The notes: generated by a model not told the origin, from the letters alone. A DNA stretch of 13,413 nucleotides from Methanolacinia sp964465295 (GCA_964465295.1 CAYXKC010000038.1:1-13413), one strand, 5' to 3'. Positions 1 to 5,845 are shown, numbered from the stretch's first letter. Translations and numbers: made by a program.

Positions 1-320
1 TGCCCGCTTTTGTCGAGACCACGCTGAAGGACGATGCACGCGAAGACCCCCCGATTACAAAGGATGCACTCGGCGATCTCGGCATCATGACCCCGGATGA
101 ATACGAGGAGGTCAAATCCCTGACACAGCAGATTGCAACCATCATGAAGGACGAACTTGCAACAAAGAATATCGAACTCTACGATATCAAATTCGAGTTC
201 GGCAAAGTCGGAGACCGGATTGTTTTAATCGACGAGATTTCAGGCGGAAACATGCGTGCTTTCAGGAACGGAGAGTACATCATGCCGCTCGATCTCGAAA
301 AGATGGTACTTGACGGATAA
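1..320 (+). CDS. purC: SAICAR synthetase (phosphoribosylaminoimidazole-succinocarboxamide synthase), 3' end only
   Basis: This is the C-terminal part of PurC, which joins CAIR and aspartate using ATP in purine synthesis in the cytoplasm. The reading frame is open from base 3 and begins within PAFVETTLKDDAREDPPI, matching the PurC segment where the substrate-binding lysine/aspartate-rich loop lies. It continues through a helix (EYEEVKSLTQQIATIMK) to the family signature IKFEFGK...IVLIDEISGGNMRAF, the region around the conserved DEIS motif. It ends at TAA 318-320. About 105 residues are visible of an expected 235-250, so the start lies to the left of the window. An internal ATG at 87 is not the start, because PurC homology extends upstream of it. 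A run of six T (326-331) directly follows the stop and may terminate transcription. Family assignment is secure. Confidence 0.92.
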   Translation, partial: PAFVETTLKDDAREDPPITKDALGDLGIMTPDEYEEVKSLTQQIATIMKDELATKNIELYDIKFEFGKVGDRIVLIDEISGGNMRAFRNGEYIMPLDLEKMVLDG

Positions 321-325
321 AACCC

Positions 326-331
326 TTTTTT
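326..331 (+). terminator. T-run after purC
   Basis: Six consecutive T sit 6 nt after the purC stop, preceded by CCC. Archaeal RNA polymerase commonly releases at oligo-T without a strong hairpin, so this is a plausible intrinsic terminator. Its efficiency cannot be judged from the sequence. Confidence 0.4.
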
Positions 332-334
332 GTC

Positions 335-366
335 ATTTCAGGAGAGCTTTTACTTTATCCTGAAAT
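335..366. repeat. Inverted repeat (9-bp arms, 14-nt spacer) between purC and the next gene
   Basis: ATTTCAGGA at 335-343 and TCCTGAAAT at 358-366 are perfect reverse complements. The right arm overlaps the A/T-rich box ACTTTATCC at 352-360, which sits at promoter distance from the ATG at 383. The repeat could be an operator for the 383 gene, or an RNA hairpin ending or attenuating purC transcription. There is no T-run directly after it, which argues against a simple terminator. Confidence 0.45.
352..360 (+). promoter_or_regulatory. Possible TATA-like box of a leaderless promoter
   Basis: ACTTTATCC is centred about 27 bp upstream of the ATG at 383, and no Shine-Dalgarno sequence precedes that ATG. 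The same nine bases occur at 2574-2582, 30 bp before another ATG that lacks a ribosome-binding site. The spacing fits archaeal TATA-box-to-leaderless-start geometry. The match to the TATA consensus is only moderate. Confidence 0.3.
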
Positions 367-382
367 ATAATTACAAACTGTT

Positions 383-838
383 ATGGACGTAAATTTCTGC
401 GTGCACTACAGGGGGGACGGGCTTCCGCCGACAAACAGGTACTGCCGGATATGTCCTGTGGCAGGGGGGGCATGCGACAGGCTATGGGAACTTGTCGTCG
501 CTCTCTCGAAATCAAATGGCGGCGATCCGGTTAAACTGCCTGGAACACGGGCGGTGATGTACCCGAACCTGAAGAACCGGAATATCGTTCACCTGAAGAT
601 AAACTGCAAATGGAATCTCGGAAAGGAGGATTTCCTCTATTTCATCGCAACCGGGCACGCACACATGGGAAGGAAGGATGAACGGCACAAAAGGGAAGTC
701 TCCCCGAGCATGACGAGACAGACGCCGTATGTCGGATCGATCGTCGAGGCTATCGGCGGTTACGGCATCCCGGAGATTGCTGCGGTAAGGGAGTTTCAAA
801 ATACAGTCGGGAATAATAGTACAGAAAATTCCGGCTGA
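383..838 (+). CDS. Cysteine-containing protein of unknown family, paired with DUF2115 gene
   Basis: I do not recognise this 151-residue protein. It is predicted soluble, with no signal peptide or membrane segment. The N-terminus holds Cys6, Cys21, Cys24 and Cys31 (Cx14Cx2Cx6C), with His8 nearby, which could bind zinc or an Fe-S cluster. A His/charge-rich stretch (GHAHMGRKDERHKRE) lies around residues 91-105. The C-terminal 12-15 residues look disordered. The ATG at 383 has no Shine-Dalgarno sequence and an A/T-rich box about 27 bp upstream, suggesting a leaderless message. Only 7 nt separate its stop from the DUF2115 start, so the two are probably co-transcribed and may share a function. Coding is supported by length, operon placement and the absence of a better opposing frame. 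A minus-strand frame over 512-868 was judged a shadow. Confidence 0.7.
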   Translation: MDVNFCVHYRGDGLPPTNRYCRICPVAGGACDRLWELVVALSKSNGGDPVKLPGTRAVMYPNLKNRNIVHLKINCKWNLGKEDFLYFIATGHAHMGRKDERHKREVSPSMTRQTPYVGSIVEAIGGYGIPEIAAVREFQNTVGNNSTENSG

Positions 839-845
839 CTGGGAT

Positions 846-1484
846 ATGATGACAGAAGAAGATATCATTTTCGAATGCAGCAGGCTTGCATCAATAAGGA
901 TACGCGGGGAGCTCGGAAAGGCGATAGCCGCGTCAATATCGAATTACACATCCCGGGATCTCAAAAGGATGCAGACAAACTTCTCCGGCAGTATACGTAA
1001 TATAAATCCTCTTTACAGGAGGCAGCTCGAGAAGACGATCAACGGGCACATGGTTGATACATGGGAGAAGATCCGGCTAATGAACCAGCAGGGATCGTTT
1101 ACGCCGATGAAAGAGCCGCTGCCAGGAGATGCGGAAAAATACTGGACGATGGTGGCGGAAAAGTGTTCCACAGGCGATAATGTAAAGGATCGAATCAGGT
1201 TTCTCAAGTACCTGCTTGCAGGCTTCTGCATCTTCGTACAGAAGATCCCTCCACACCCCGTCGGGATGGCATTTCCGGGCGGCGACAAGGTCCAGCTGAT
1301 CGACGGGATCTATTACTGCCCGGTAAGGGAAAAGGCGGGAGATGTCGATTCCGCACTCTGCCCATTCTGCCCGGCAAAGCAGACGCCGGAGGTCGGCTAC
1401 CTAAAGCCCCCGAGGGATGGAAGTGCACACAGGAAGCAGGAGTTTTTAAGGAACACCTTTGATTTCCATCATTATAACGGGTGA
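846..1484 (+). CDS. DUF2115 / UPF0305 family protein
   Basis: The 212-residue product matches, from memory, the archaeal DUF2115 (UPF0305) family, whose function is unknown and which is found mostly in methanogens. The N-terminal two thirds are helical and basic. The family hallmark lies near the C-terminus: a VGMAFPGGDKVQ segment, then YYCPVREK with Cys158, then ALCPFCPAK with Cys172 and Cys175. This Cx13Cx2C set could be a metal site. The length is close to that of known members (about 200-215). Two ATGs are adjacent (846 and 849) with only a weak GGG upstream, so the exact start is uncertain by one codon. It follows the 383 gene by 7 nt. Its stop lies 9 bp from the stop of the convergent hydrolase gene, so the two transcripts probably overlap at their 3' ends. 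Confidence 0.75.
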   Translation: MMTEEDIIFECSRLASIRIRGELGKAIAASISNYTSRDLKRMQTNFSGSIRNINPLYRRQLEKTINGHMVDTWEKIRLMNQQGSFTPMKEPLPGDAEKYWTMVAEKCSTGDNVKDRIRFLKYLLAGFCIFVQKIPPHPVGMAFPGGDKVQLIDGIYYCPVREKAGDVDSALCPFCPAKQTPEVGYLKPPRDGSAHRKQEFLRNTFDFHHYNG

Positions 1485-1493
1485 AAGGACATC

Positions 1494-2435
1494 TCACTTC
1501 GGCGCATGCCTCTTCAAAAAATCAACCGCCTGCTTCTGGACCTCTTTTGATTTAGGGTTGATCCAGAAGCAGAGATGCGATCCTTCCTCGACCCAGATCC
1601 GCTCCGCATTTTCGATATTCTCGTACGCGTAGACACCGTCGTAGAATTTGACATCCGCATCGTGGGTGCCGTGCACTACAAGCGTCGGGCATTTGATCTT
1701 CTCAACAGGCAGGTGATGGATGGTCCGGCTGATATCCACGTCGTTCATCGTTCCGGCCTTCCGGGGCTTGTAAGGATACATCGTATTCATGAAGGCCGTG
1801 ACGAAATCATGCGCATAGGAGTCGTTTAAGACGAAATCGAGATGCTTCTTCATCTGTTCCTTCGAGTAATACGCCTCACTTTTGAAGATCTCCTTTATGA
1901 ATGCATCGGGTTTTGCCTTCGTCATCTTCTGCAGGAGCGCCTGTCCGGGATCGGAGAGGAATAACATCTGGGCGAGCGGTCCGGCCGTCTCGGGAATATC
2001 GTAGTACCCGCTTATGGAATCGGCCGTAATAAGAGCCCATATCCTGTCGGGATGGCGGGCTGCAAAGGTGTATGCCGAAAGCCCCCCTGCGGATATCGAG
2101 AAGAGAGCGACCCTGTCGATCCCGAGTTCGTCGAGAACTGCGGCAAAGAGATCCGCCTGGGCTTCGAGTGACTTCCCGCTCTCAAGCGGTGTTCCGAGAA
2201 ATCCGGGGCGGGAGAGAGAAAGGAGCCTGAAATCCTTTGCGCCAAAATCGATAGCCGCACGACACTGGTCGATACCGCCGAGACCACCGTGAACACCCAT
2301 CAATACGGGGCCGTCGCCTTCAGTTAAGTCGATCTCGACCGGGCCGGGTTTTGTCTCTATGATCCTCGGTTCGATGAAGACACCCTTAAGGACCTCGATC
2401 TTTTTATCCTCTTTTCCTTCTTTTTTCAGTTTCAT
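1494..2435 (-). CDS. Alpha/beta-fold hydrolase, substrate unknown
   Basis: A soluble 313-residue alpha/beta hydrolase of the proline iminopeptidase/haloperoxidase-like type. The oxyanion-loop motif HGGLGG lies near residue 49. The nucleophile elbow reads SISAGG with Ser115, a serine instead of the usual glycine at the first position of GxSxG. The acid is probably the Asp in HGTHDAD (about 260) and the base the His in EEGSHLCFW (about 288). A helical cap lies between roughly 140 and 240. The start at 2435 is preferred over an ATG 12 codons upstream, because AGGAG sits 5 nt before it. The first dozen residues are mostly Lys and Glu and are probably flexible. The gene is transcribed divergently from the QueG-like gene at 2608. 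The substrate cannot be named: esterase, peptidase and C-C hydrolase activities are all possible. Confidence 0.85.
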   Translation of the reverse strand: MKLKKEGKEDKKIEVLKGVFIEPRIIETKPGPVEIDLTEGDGPVLMGVHGGLGGIDQCRAAIDFGAKDFRLLSLSRPGFLGTPLESGKSLEAQADLFAAVLDELGIDRVALFSISAGGLSAYTFAARHPDRIWALITADSISGYYDIPETAGPLAQMLFLSDPGQALLQKMTKAKPDAFIKEIFKSEAYYSKEQMKKHLDFVLNDSYAHDFVTAFMNTMYPYKPRKAGTMNDVDISRTIHHLPVEKIKCPTLVVHGTHDADVKFYDGVYAYENIENAERIWVEEGSHLCFWINPKSKEVQKQAVDFLKRHAPK

Positions 2436-2440
2436 TGAAT

Positions 2441-2445
2441 CTCCT
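2441..2445 (-). promoter_or_regulatory. Ribosome binding site deciding the hydrolase start
   Basis: On the minus strand AGGAG lies 5 nt before the ATG at 2435. No comparable site precedes the alternative ATG at 2471. This supports the shorter, 313-residue protein. Confidence 0.7.
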
Positions 2446-2573
2446 CTGCTCTGCAGTGCATTTGTAGCCACGAAAATGTTTAATATTATCGATTTTTCCT
2501 TTAAACAGTTCCAGCGGATTAATTTTGAGATCCGTGGAGAAAATGCTGGAATCCCAATAGTGAATCATCGAAC

Positions 2574-2582
2574 ACTTTATCC
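2574..2582 (+). promoter_or_regulatory. Possible TATA-like box for the QueG-like gene
   Basis: ACTTTATCC is centred 30 bp upstream of the ATG at 2608, with no Shine-Dalgarno sequence between. It is identical to the box at 352-360. The rest of the divergent gap (2436-2607) is A/T-rich and also holds TAATATTAAAC on the minus strand near 2478-2489, a candidate TATA element for the hydrolase. Confidence 0.3.
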
Positions 2583-2607
2583 CAAAACCCGGCGCAGAAT
2601 ATAATTA

Positions 2608-3345
2608 ATGAGCGAACCGGATATTGAAGGATTTTTCCGGACTGAGGGTGTTGATCTTTTTTCGGAAGTCGTTATTGAAGAGGTCCCGGAACCGGACCGC
2701 GGTTATATCCTCTCGTTTCTCCCGGATGCCTCTTCGGTGATCGTTTTTGCAAAAGAGATCCCGGCTTTTGTCTATTCCATGTCTCACAAAGAGAAAACCA
2801 GAGAGATGCTCGTTATTGCCGAATCACTGGACTATGCTGCAAAAAAACTTTCAAAAACCCTGAATGAAGAAGGAATACCTGCACGACCTGTGCCGCTCTA
2901 CCTCCCGGTGACTATCACTGATGGAAAGGTCAGGGGCCTCGTCCGTCTTAAACAGGTTGCAGCTGCAGCAGGGCTTGGGACCATTGGAAAAAGTACTCTT
3001 CTAATCACACCGGATTTCGGACCGAGAGTATTCCTGGATGCGGTTGTAACCGGGCGGAAAAAGCAGGATAGTAAAGATAAGACAGTTTCTGGCGAAGTTA
3101 ATATATGCAGCGACTGCGGACTCTGCACTAAAAACTGTCCCGGAAACGCATTCGGGCCTGACGGGATCGATGCGTTCAGGTGCACGACGATACGAACATG
3201 GGTTCATCCGGCATTCGTCCCGGTTGTCAAATGGATGCTCGGACGGCCGATGCTCTTAAAAATCGCCGCCCCCTTTGCCCCCTGGATCGCCCGTCATGCC
3301 ACAATGCCGTGCAGCAGGTGTGTTGCCGACTGCCCTAAATTTTAA
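2608..3345 (+). CDS. QueG-like double [4Fe-4S] protein (short epoxyqueuosine-reductase/reductive-dehalogenase relative)
   Basis: A 245-residue cytoplasmic iron-sulfur protein. The middle carries the QueG-family core LKQVAAAAGLGTIGKSTLLITPDFGPRVF, matching the 'AGLGWIGKN' region of QueG. The C-terminus has two ferredoxin-like motifs: Cys167, 170, 173, 177 (Cx2Cx2Cx3CP) and Cys192 plus Cys235, 238, 242 (Cx2Cx3CP). That is the eight-cysteine layout of QueG, enough for two [4Fe-4S] clusters. The protein ends right after the last cysteine motif, so the C-terminal extension of bacterial QueG is absent. About 40 residues between Cys192 and Cys235 are Trp/Pro-rich and hydrophobic. Bacterial QueG uses cobalamin to reduce epoxyqueuosine in tRNA. 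Archaea make archaeosine by a different route, so that substrate is unlikely and the role is unknown. A paralogue lies at 10471. Confidence 0.8.
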   Translation: MSEPDIEGFFRTEGVDLFSEVVIEEVPEPDRGYILSFLPDASSVIVFAKEIPAFVYSMSHKEKTREMLVIAESLDYAAKKLSKTLNEEGIPARPVPLYLPVTITDGKVRGLVRLKQVAAAAGLGTIGKSTLLITPDFGPRVFLDAVVTGRKKQDSKDKTVSGEVNICSDCGLCTKNCPGNAFGPDGIDAFRCTTIRTWVHPAFVPVVKWMLGRPMLLKIAAPFAPWIARHATMPCSRCVADCPKF

Positions 3346-3350
3346 ACATA

Positions 3351-3364
3351 TTCGTCATTACGAA
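3351..3364. repeat. Inverted repeat TTCGT-N4-ACGAA
   Basis: Perfect 5-bp arms at 3351-3355 and 3360-3364 with a 4-nt spacer, 5 nt after the QueG-like stop codon. It may be a small terminator hairpin or an operator. The half-site resembles the TTCGTA/TACGAA boxes reported for the archaeal redox regulator MsvR, but the spacing is 2 nt shorter. Confidence 0.35.
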
Positions 3365-3481
3365 CGATTTAAAAATAACTCCCCTTTACTGCCAGGCCAG
3401 GATTTCCCCCCCCGTTTACATATCCATCATAACATCCGGACTGGTTTCTTTGCATTCCTGTGCTTCTTTTCAATCACAGTT

Positions 3482-3499
3482 CCAGGTTAATTAACATGG
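3482..3499. repeat. Near-perfect 18-bp palindrome
   Basis: CCAGGTTAATTAACATGG has a perfect GTTAATTAAC core (3486-3495) and matching CCA/TGG ends, with one mismatched pair between core and ends. It lies about 18 bp upstream of the three-copy array and could bind a homodimeric regulator. Confidence 0.4.
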
Positions 3500-3517
3500 T
3501 TACAACAGGACTTATTA

Positions 3518-3574
3518 TTGGTATTTTACCAAAAGCTTTAGGTAATCTACCAACACATATTGGTATTGTGTAAC
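3518..3574. promoter_or_regulatory. Three-copy operator-like array, 21-bp period
   Basis: Three 15-bp elements start at 3518, 3539 and 3560, exactly 21 bp apart. The first is a perfect palindrome, TTGGTA-TTT-TACCAA. The second is TAGGTA-ATC-TACCAA with one mismatch. The third keeps the left half TTGGTA but has a degenerate right half (TGTAAC). A 21-bp step equals two helical turns, which puts all copies on one face of the DNA. The array ends about 55 bp before the ABC gene. This layout is typical of cooperative regulator binding. The regulator is unknown and no regulator gene is adjacent. Confidence 0.6.
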
Positions 3575-3618
3575 AGCCAGGGCATGTAATCCGCAAAACC
3601 CGGGTTCATGTTTTTGCT

Positions 3619-3624
3619 GAGGAG
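3619..3624 (+). promoter_or_regulatory. Ribosome binding site of the ABC ATPase gene
   Basis: GAGGAG lies 7 nt before the ATG at 3632 and 4 nt before the adjacent ATG at 3629. It lies downstream of a further in-frame ATG at 3608, which is therefore unlikely to be the start. Confidence 0.7.
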
Positions 3625-3631
3625 AAGAATG

Positions 3632-4456
3632 ATGGAAATATCAGAGATCAAGATATTCGGCGGAGTAGGAAAGACAGGACAGGATGAACCTGTTTCTGAA
3701 GTAACACTGAGAATGGGCGATATCGTCAGCATAGTCGGACCCACAGGGTGCGGTAAAACGACGCTTATCAATGATATCGAACTGTTTGCTAACCGCGACA
3801 CGCCTTCGAGGAGAAAAGTCCTGATAAACGGGCAGTCGATAACAGACGACTATCATGAACCCCTGAAAAATCCGATAGCGCTGATATCCCAGCATACGAA
3901 TTTTTTGTCTGACCTGAATGTGGCAGCATTCCTTGAAACCCACGCAAAGGTACGGCTCGGGGAAGACAGTGACAAGAACAGGGCCGCAATCGAAGAGACT
4001 CTGGGCTTTGCCAACCAGCTTACCGGCGAGCCGATCGACGAGAAGATCGGGATGACCGAACTGTCCGGCGGCCAGACAAGGGCGCTTTTAATTGCAGATG
4101 CGGTAATCATCGGGAACTCGCCGATCATACTGCTCGATGAGATTGAAAATGCAGGAATCCACAGGACCAAAGCACTGGAACTTCTTAAGAATTACAGGAA
4201 GATATTCGTCTTCGTTACGCATGACCCGAGAATCGCTCTTTTATCGGATTACAGGATCACGATGAAAAACGGGGCAATGCAGAACATTATCATTACCGGG
4301 GACGAGGAGCGCGAGGTCGCAGAGGGACTCAAAAATATGGATGATATCATCCTCGATTTCAGGAACAGGATCCGGGCTGGAGAATGCCTGACAGGAAAGG
4401 TGCTAAAGGAAATGCTTGTCAGGTGCGGATATCTCTCCGGGGAGGCGAGCTCATGA
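3632..4456 (+). CDS. Soluble ABC-type ATPase, first gene of a putative metallocentre-assembly operon
   Basis: A single ABC nucleotide-binding domain of 274 residues. All motifs are intact: Walker A GPTGCGKTT (36-44), Q-loop Gln87, signature LSGGQ (144-148), Walker B ILLDE with Asp169/Glu170, and H-loop His197. It therefore should hydrolyse ATP as a dimer. The roughly 70 residues after the H-loop form a charged C-terminal extension. There is no membrane segment, and no permease or binding-protein gene nearby, so transport is doubtful. A non-transport role like that of SufC or the methanogen A2 component is a better model, by inference. The gene overlaps the next by ATGA (4453-4456), implying translational coupling with the GTPase. 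The start at 3632 is chosen from the Shine-Dalgarno spacing. ATG 3629 is nearly as good, and ATG 3608 would add seven more codons. Confidence 0.85.
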   Translation: MEISEIKIFGGVGKTGQDEPVSEVTLRMGDIVSIVGPTGCGKTTLINDIELFANRDTPSRRKVLINGQSITDDYHEPLKNPIALISQHTNFLSDLNVAAFLETHAKVRLGEDSDKNRAAIEETLGFANQLTGEPIDEKIGMTELSGGQTRALLIADAVIIGNSPIILLDEIENAGIHRTKALELLKNYRKIFVFVTHDPRIALLSDYRITMKNGAMQNIIITGDEEREVAEGLKNMDDIILDFRNRIRAGECLTGKVLKEMLVRCGYLSGEASS

Positions 4457-5154
4457 AACTTGCAATAATCGCAGGCCCTCCCACGAGCGGAAAGACCACG
4501 ATAATCAAACAGCTCGTAAAAAGGCTGCAGAACAAGGACCTCAACCTTGCATATCTCAAAATCGACGTCCAGTATGCTGAGGAGGATGAAATCCTGAAAG
4601 AAGAATTCGGAATACCGACAAAGAAGGTCTATTCCGGGGAGCTCTGCCCTGACCACTGCAATGTAATGGTGCTCGGGGATGCAATCGACTGGGCGGTATC
4701 CGAATCCGCCGACATCCTGCTCGTCGAGACTGCCGGCCTCTGCCTGAGGTGTTCCCCATATGTTGAAGGGATGCTCGGGCTTGTCGTTCTCGAGGCCACC
4801 AGCGGCATGAACCTCCCGAAGAAGATCGGGCCAATGCTCTCACTGGCGGATATTGCCGTGGTTACAAAGATAGATCTCGTCTCCCAGGCGGAACGCGAGG
4901 TCTTTAGGGCAAGGATAAAGGACTCTGCAAAAGGCATCAGGATCTACGAATCCAATGCCCTATACGGGATAGGCGTCGATCCGCTTGTCGGCCATATAGA
5001 GAACAGTGCGGATGTAGAGTACCCGCTCTATCTCAGGGGAAACCCGCCTATCGGGACATGCACGGTTTGCGTTGGAAAAAAGGAGATCGGGTGGAAGGAG
5101 CACTTCGGTGTTGTCCGGCCGCTTGAAGGTGACATATTCTACCAGGGTGAATGA
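4453..5154 (+). CDS. HypB/CobW-like P-loop GTPase with extra cysteine pairs
   Basis: A 233-residue SIMIBI-class GTPase close to HypB and other G3E metallochaperones, which load nickel or cobalt into enzymes. Visible motifs are the P-loop GPPTSGKTT (8-16), a switch/Walker B equivalent LLVETAG (89-95; G3E enzymes also use E-x-x-G here) and the base-recognition motif VTKID (137-141). Potential metal ligands are numerous: Cys65-x2-His68-Cys69, Cys97-x2-Cys100 directly after the switch, and Cys203-x2-Cys206 near the C-terminus. The sites near the switch sit where HypB and CobW proteins hold their metal. The start is ATG 4453, with GGAGG 7 nt upstream, and it overlaps the ABC stop by 4 nt. The tail stops 1 nt before the Fe-S protein's ATG. 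The substrate metal and client enzyme are unknown. Confidence 0.85.
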   Translation: MKLAIIAGPPTSGKTTIIKQLVKRLQNKDLNLAYLKIDVQYAEEDEILKEEFGIPTKKVYSGELCPDHCNVMVLGDAIDWAVSESADILLVETAGLCLRCSPYVEGMLGLVVLEATSGMNLPKKIGPMLSLADIAVVTKIDLVSQAEREVFRARIKDSAKGIRIYESNALYGIGVDPLVGHIENSADVEYPLYLRGNPPIGTCTVCVGKKEIGWKEHFGVVRPLEGDIFYQGE

Positions 5155-5155
5155 A

Positions 5156-5845
5156 ATGAACGCTGAAGAAATCGCAATCCCCAAACTTCCGGGACTCAAC
5201 TGCGGTTCGTGTGGTTTTAAGACCTGCGAAGAATTTGCAGAATTTTTGAAGGAAGACCCCTCGGCACTGAAGAACTGTATTCATTTAAACAAAGAAAATC
5301 CGGGGAATCTGCTCCGGACGGGTACAAATCCGTGCCAGGGATGCACCGGCAGCAAAGGCGGATGTCTCCCCGAAACCGTGTGGAAGGACTCTCTTGGAAG
5401 GGAGTTTGATTTTGTGCTTGAGACATTCCCGGAAGACCCCGGGCCCCGGGAGACTATTAAGCTCCATAACCCGGCACTGACAAAGGAACTTGATATCAAA
5501 GTCGGAGATCTCATCATCGGACGTCCCCTCGGCATGTCCTGCGGCTGCCCTATAACACACTGCGGAGTGGTGATGAAGGTTGATCAAAAGACCGGGGTCA
5601 TGGTGTGGTGCGTTACCGGACCGCTCGGACCAAGGCAGAGAGACTATATCGATATCGGCTACTACTCTGCCGAGGCTTATGACGGAGTCGTGCTGAGATC
5701 CCAAAAGGAGCTGAAGATCGGGATGAGGTGCTATTTCCTCCCACACAGGTGTATGCTCCAGTGGAGACACAGCGGACTGGTAAATTTTCTCGGAAAAAGA
5801 GGGGACCAGATGACCGTGAGAGTTGAAGGTCTCTGGATCGGGTAA
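5156..5845 (+). CDS. Thirteen-cysteine Fe-S protein with CFeSP-gamma-like N-terminal domain
   Basis: A 229-residue soluble protein. The N-terminal segment PKLPGLNCGSCGFKTC...C has Cys16, 19, 24 and 41 (Cx2Cx4Cx16C), the [4Fe-4S] motif found at the start of the acetyl-CoA decarbonylase/synthase corrinoid protein large subunit and in related Fe-S proteins. A second group follows, Cys60, 63 and 70 (Cx2Cx6C). A third group in the C-terminal domain is Cys129, 131 and 136 (CGCPITHC), with Cys152, 192 and 199 further on. No corrinoid-binding domain follows, so it is not the decarbonylase subunit itself. The C-terminal domain (about 100-229) is one I do not recognise. ATG 5156 is preceded by AGGGTGA, and the gene starts 1 nt after the GTPase stop. 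It probably acts as a scaffold or electron donor for the ABC/GTPase pair, which is inference. Confidence 0.8.
   Translation: MNAEEIAIPKLPGLNCGSCGFKTCEEFAEFLKEDPSALKNCIHLNKENPGNLLRTGTNPCQGCTGSKGGCLPETVWKDSLGREFDFVLETFPEDPGPRETIKLHNPALTKELDIKVGDLIIGRPLGMSCGCPITHCGVVMKVDQKTGVMVWCVTGPLGPRQRDYIDIGYYSAEAYDGVVLRSQKELKIGMRCYFLPHRCMLQWRHSGLVNFLGKRGDQMTVRVEGLWIG

Larger units (their letters stand above)
3346..3631 (+). promoter_or_regulatory. 286-bp intergenic regulatory region upstream of the ABC/GTPase/Fe-S operon
   Basis: No convincing gene lies here. From left to right it holds an inverted repeat (TTCGT-CATT-ACGAA) just after the QueG-like stop, an A-rich stretch (GATTTAAAAATA, about 3366-3377) that could be a TATA box, and a pyrimidine-rich section to about 3480. 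After that come an 18-bp near-palindrome (3482-3499), a three-copy operator-like array (3518-3574) and a strong Shine-Dalgarno sequence. The density of symmetrical elements suggests controlled expression of the operon. Confidence 0.6.

Noticed and set aside
512..868. Minus-strand frame opposite the unknown Cys-containing gene
   Set aside because: The plus-strand frame has an operon position and clustered cysteines. The minus frame has neither a ribosome-binding site nor motifs.
3275..3490. A 71-codon frame starting inside the QueG-like gene and running into the intergenic region
   Set aside because: It has no ribosome-binding site, overlaps the real gene out of frame and crosses the inverted repeat at 3351. 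Its composition is not protein-like.
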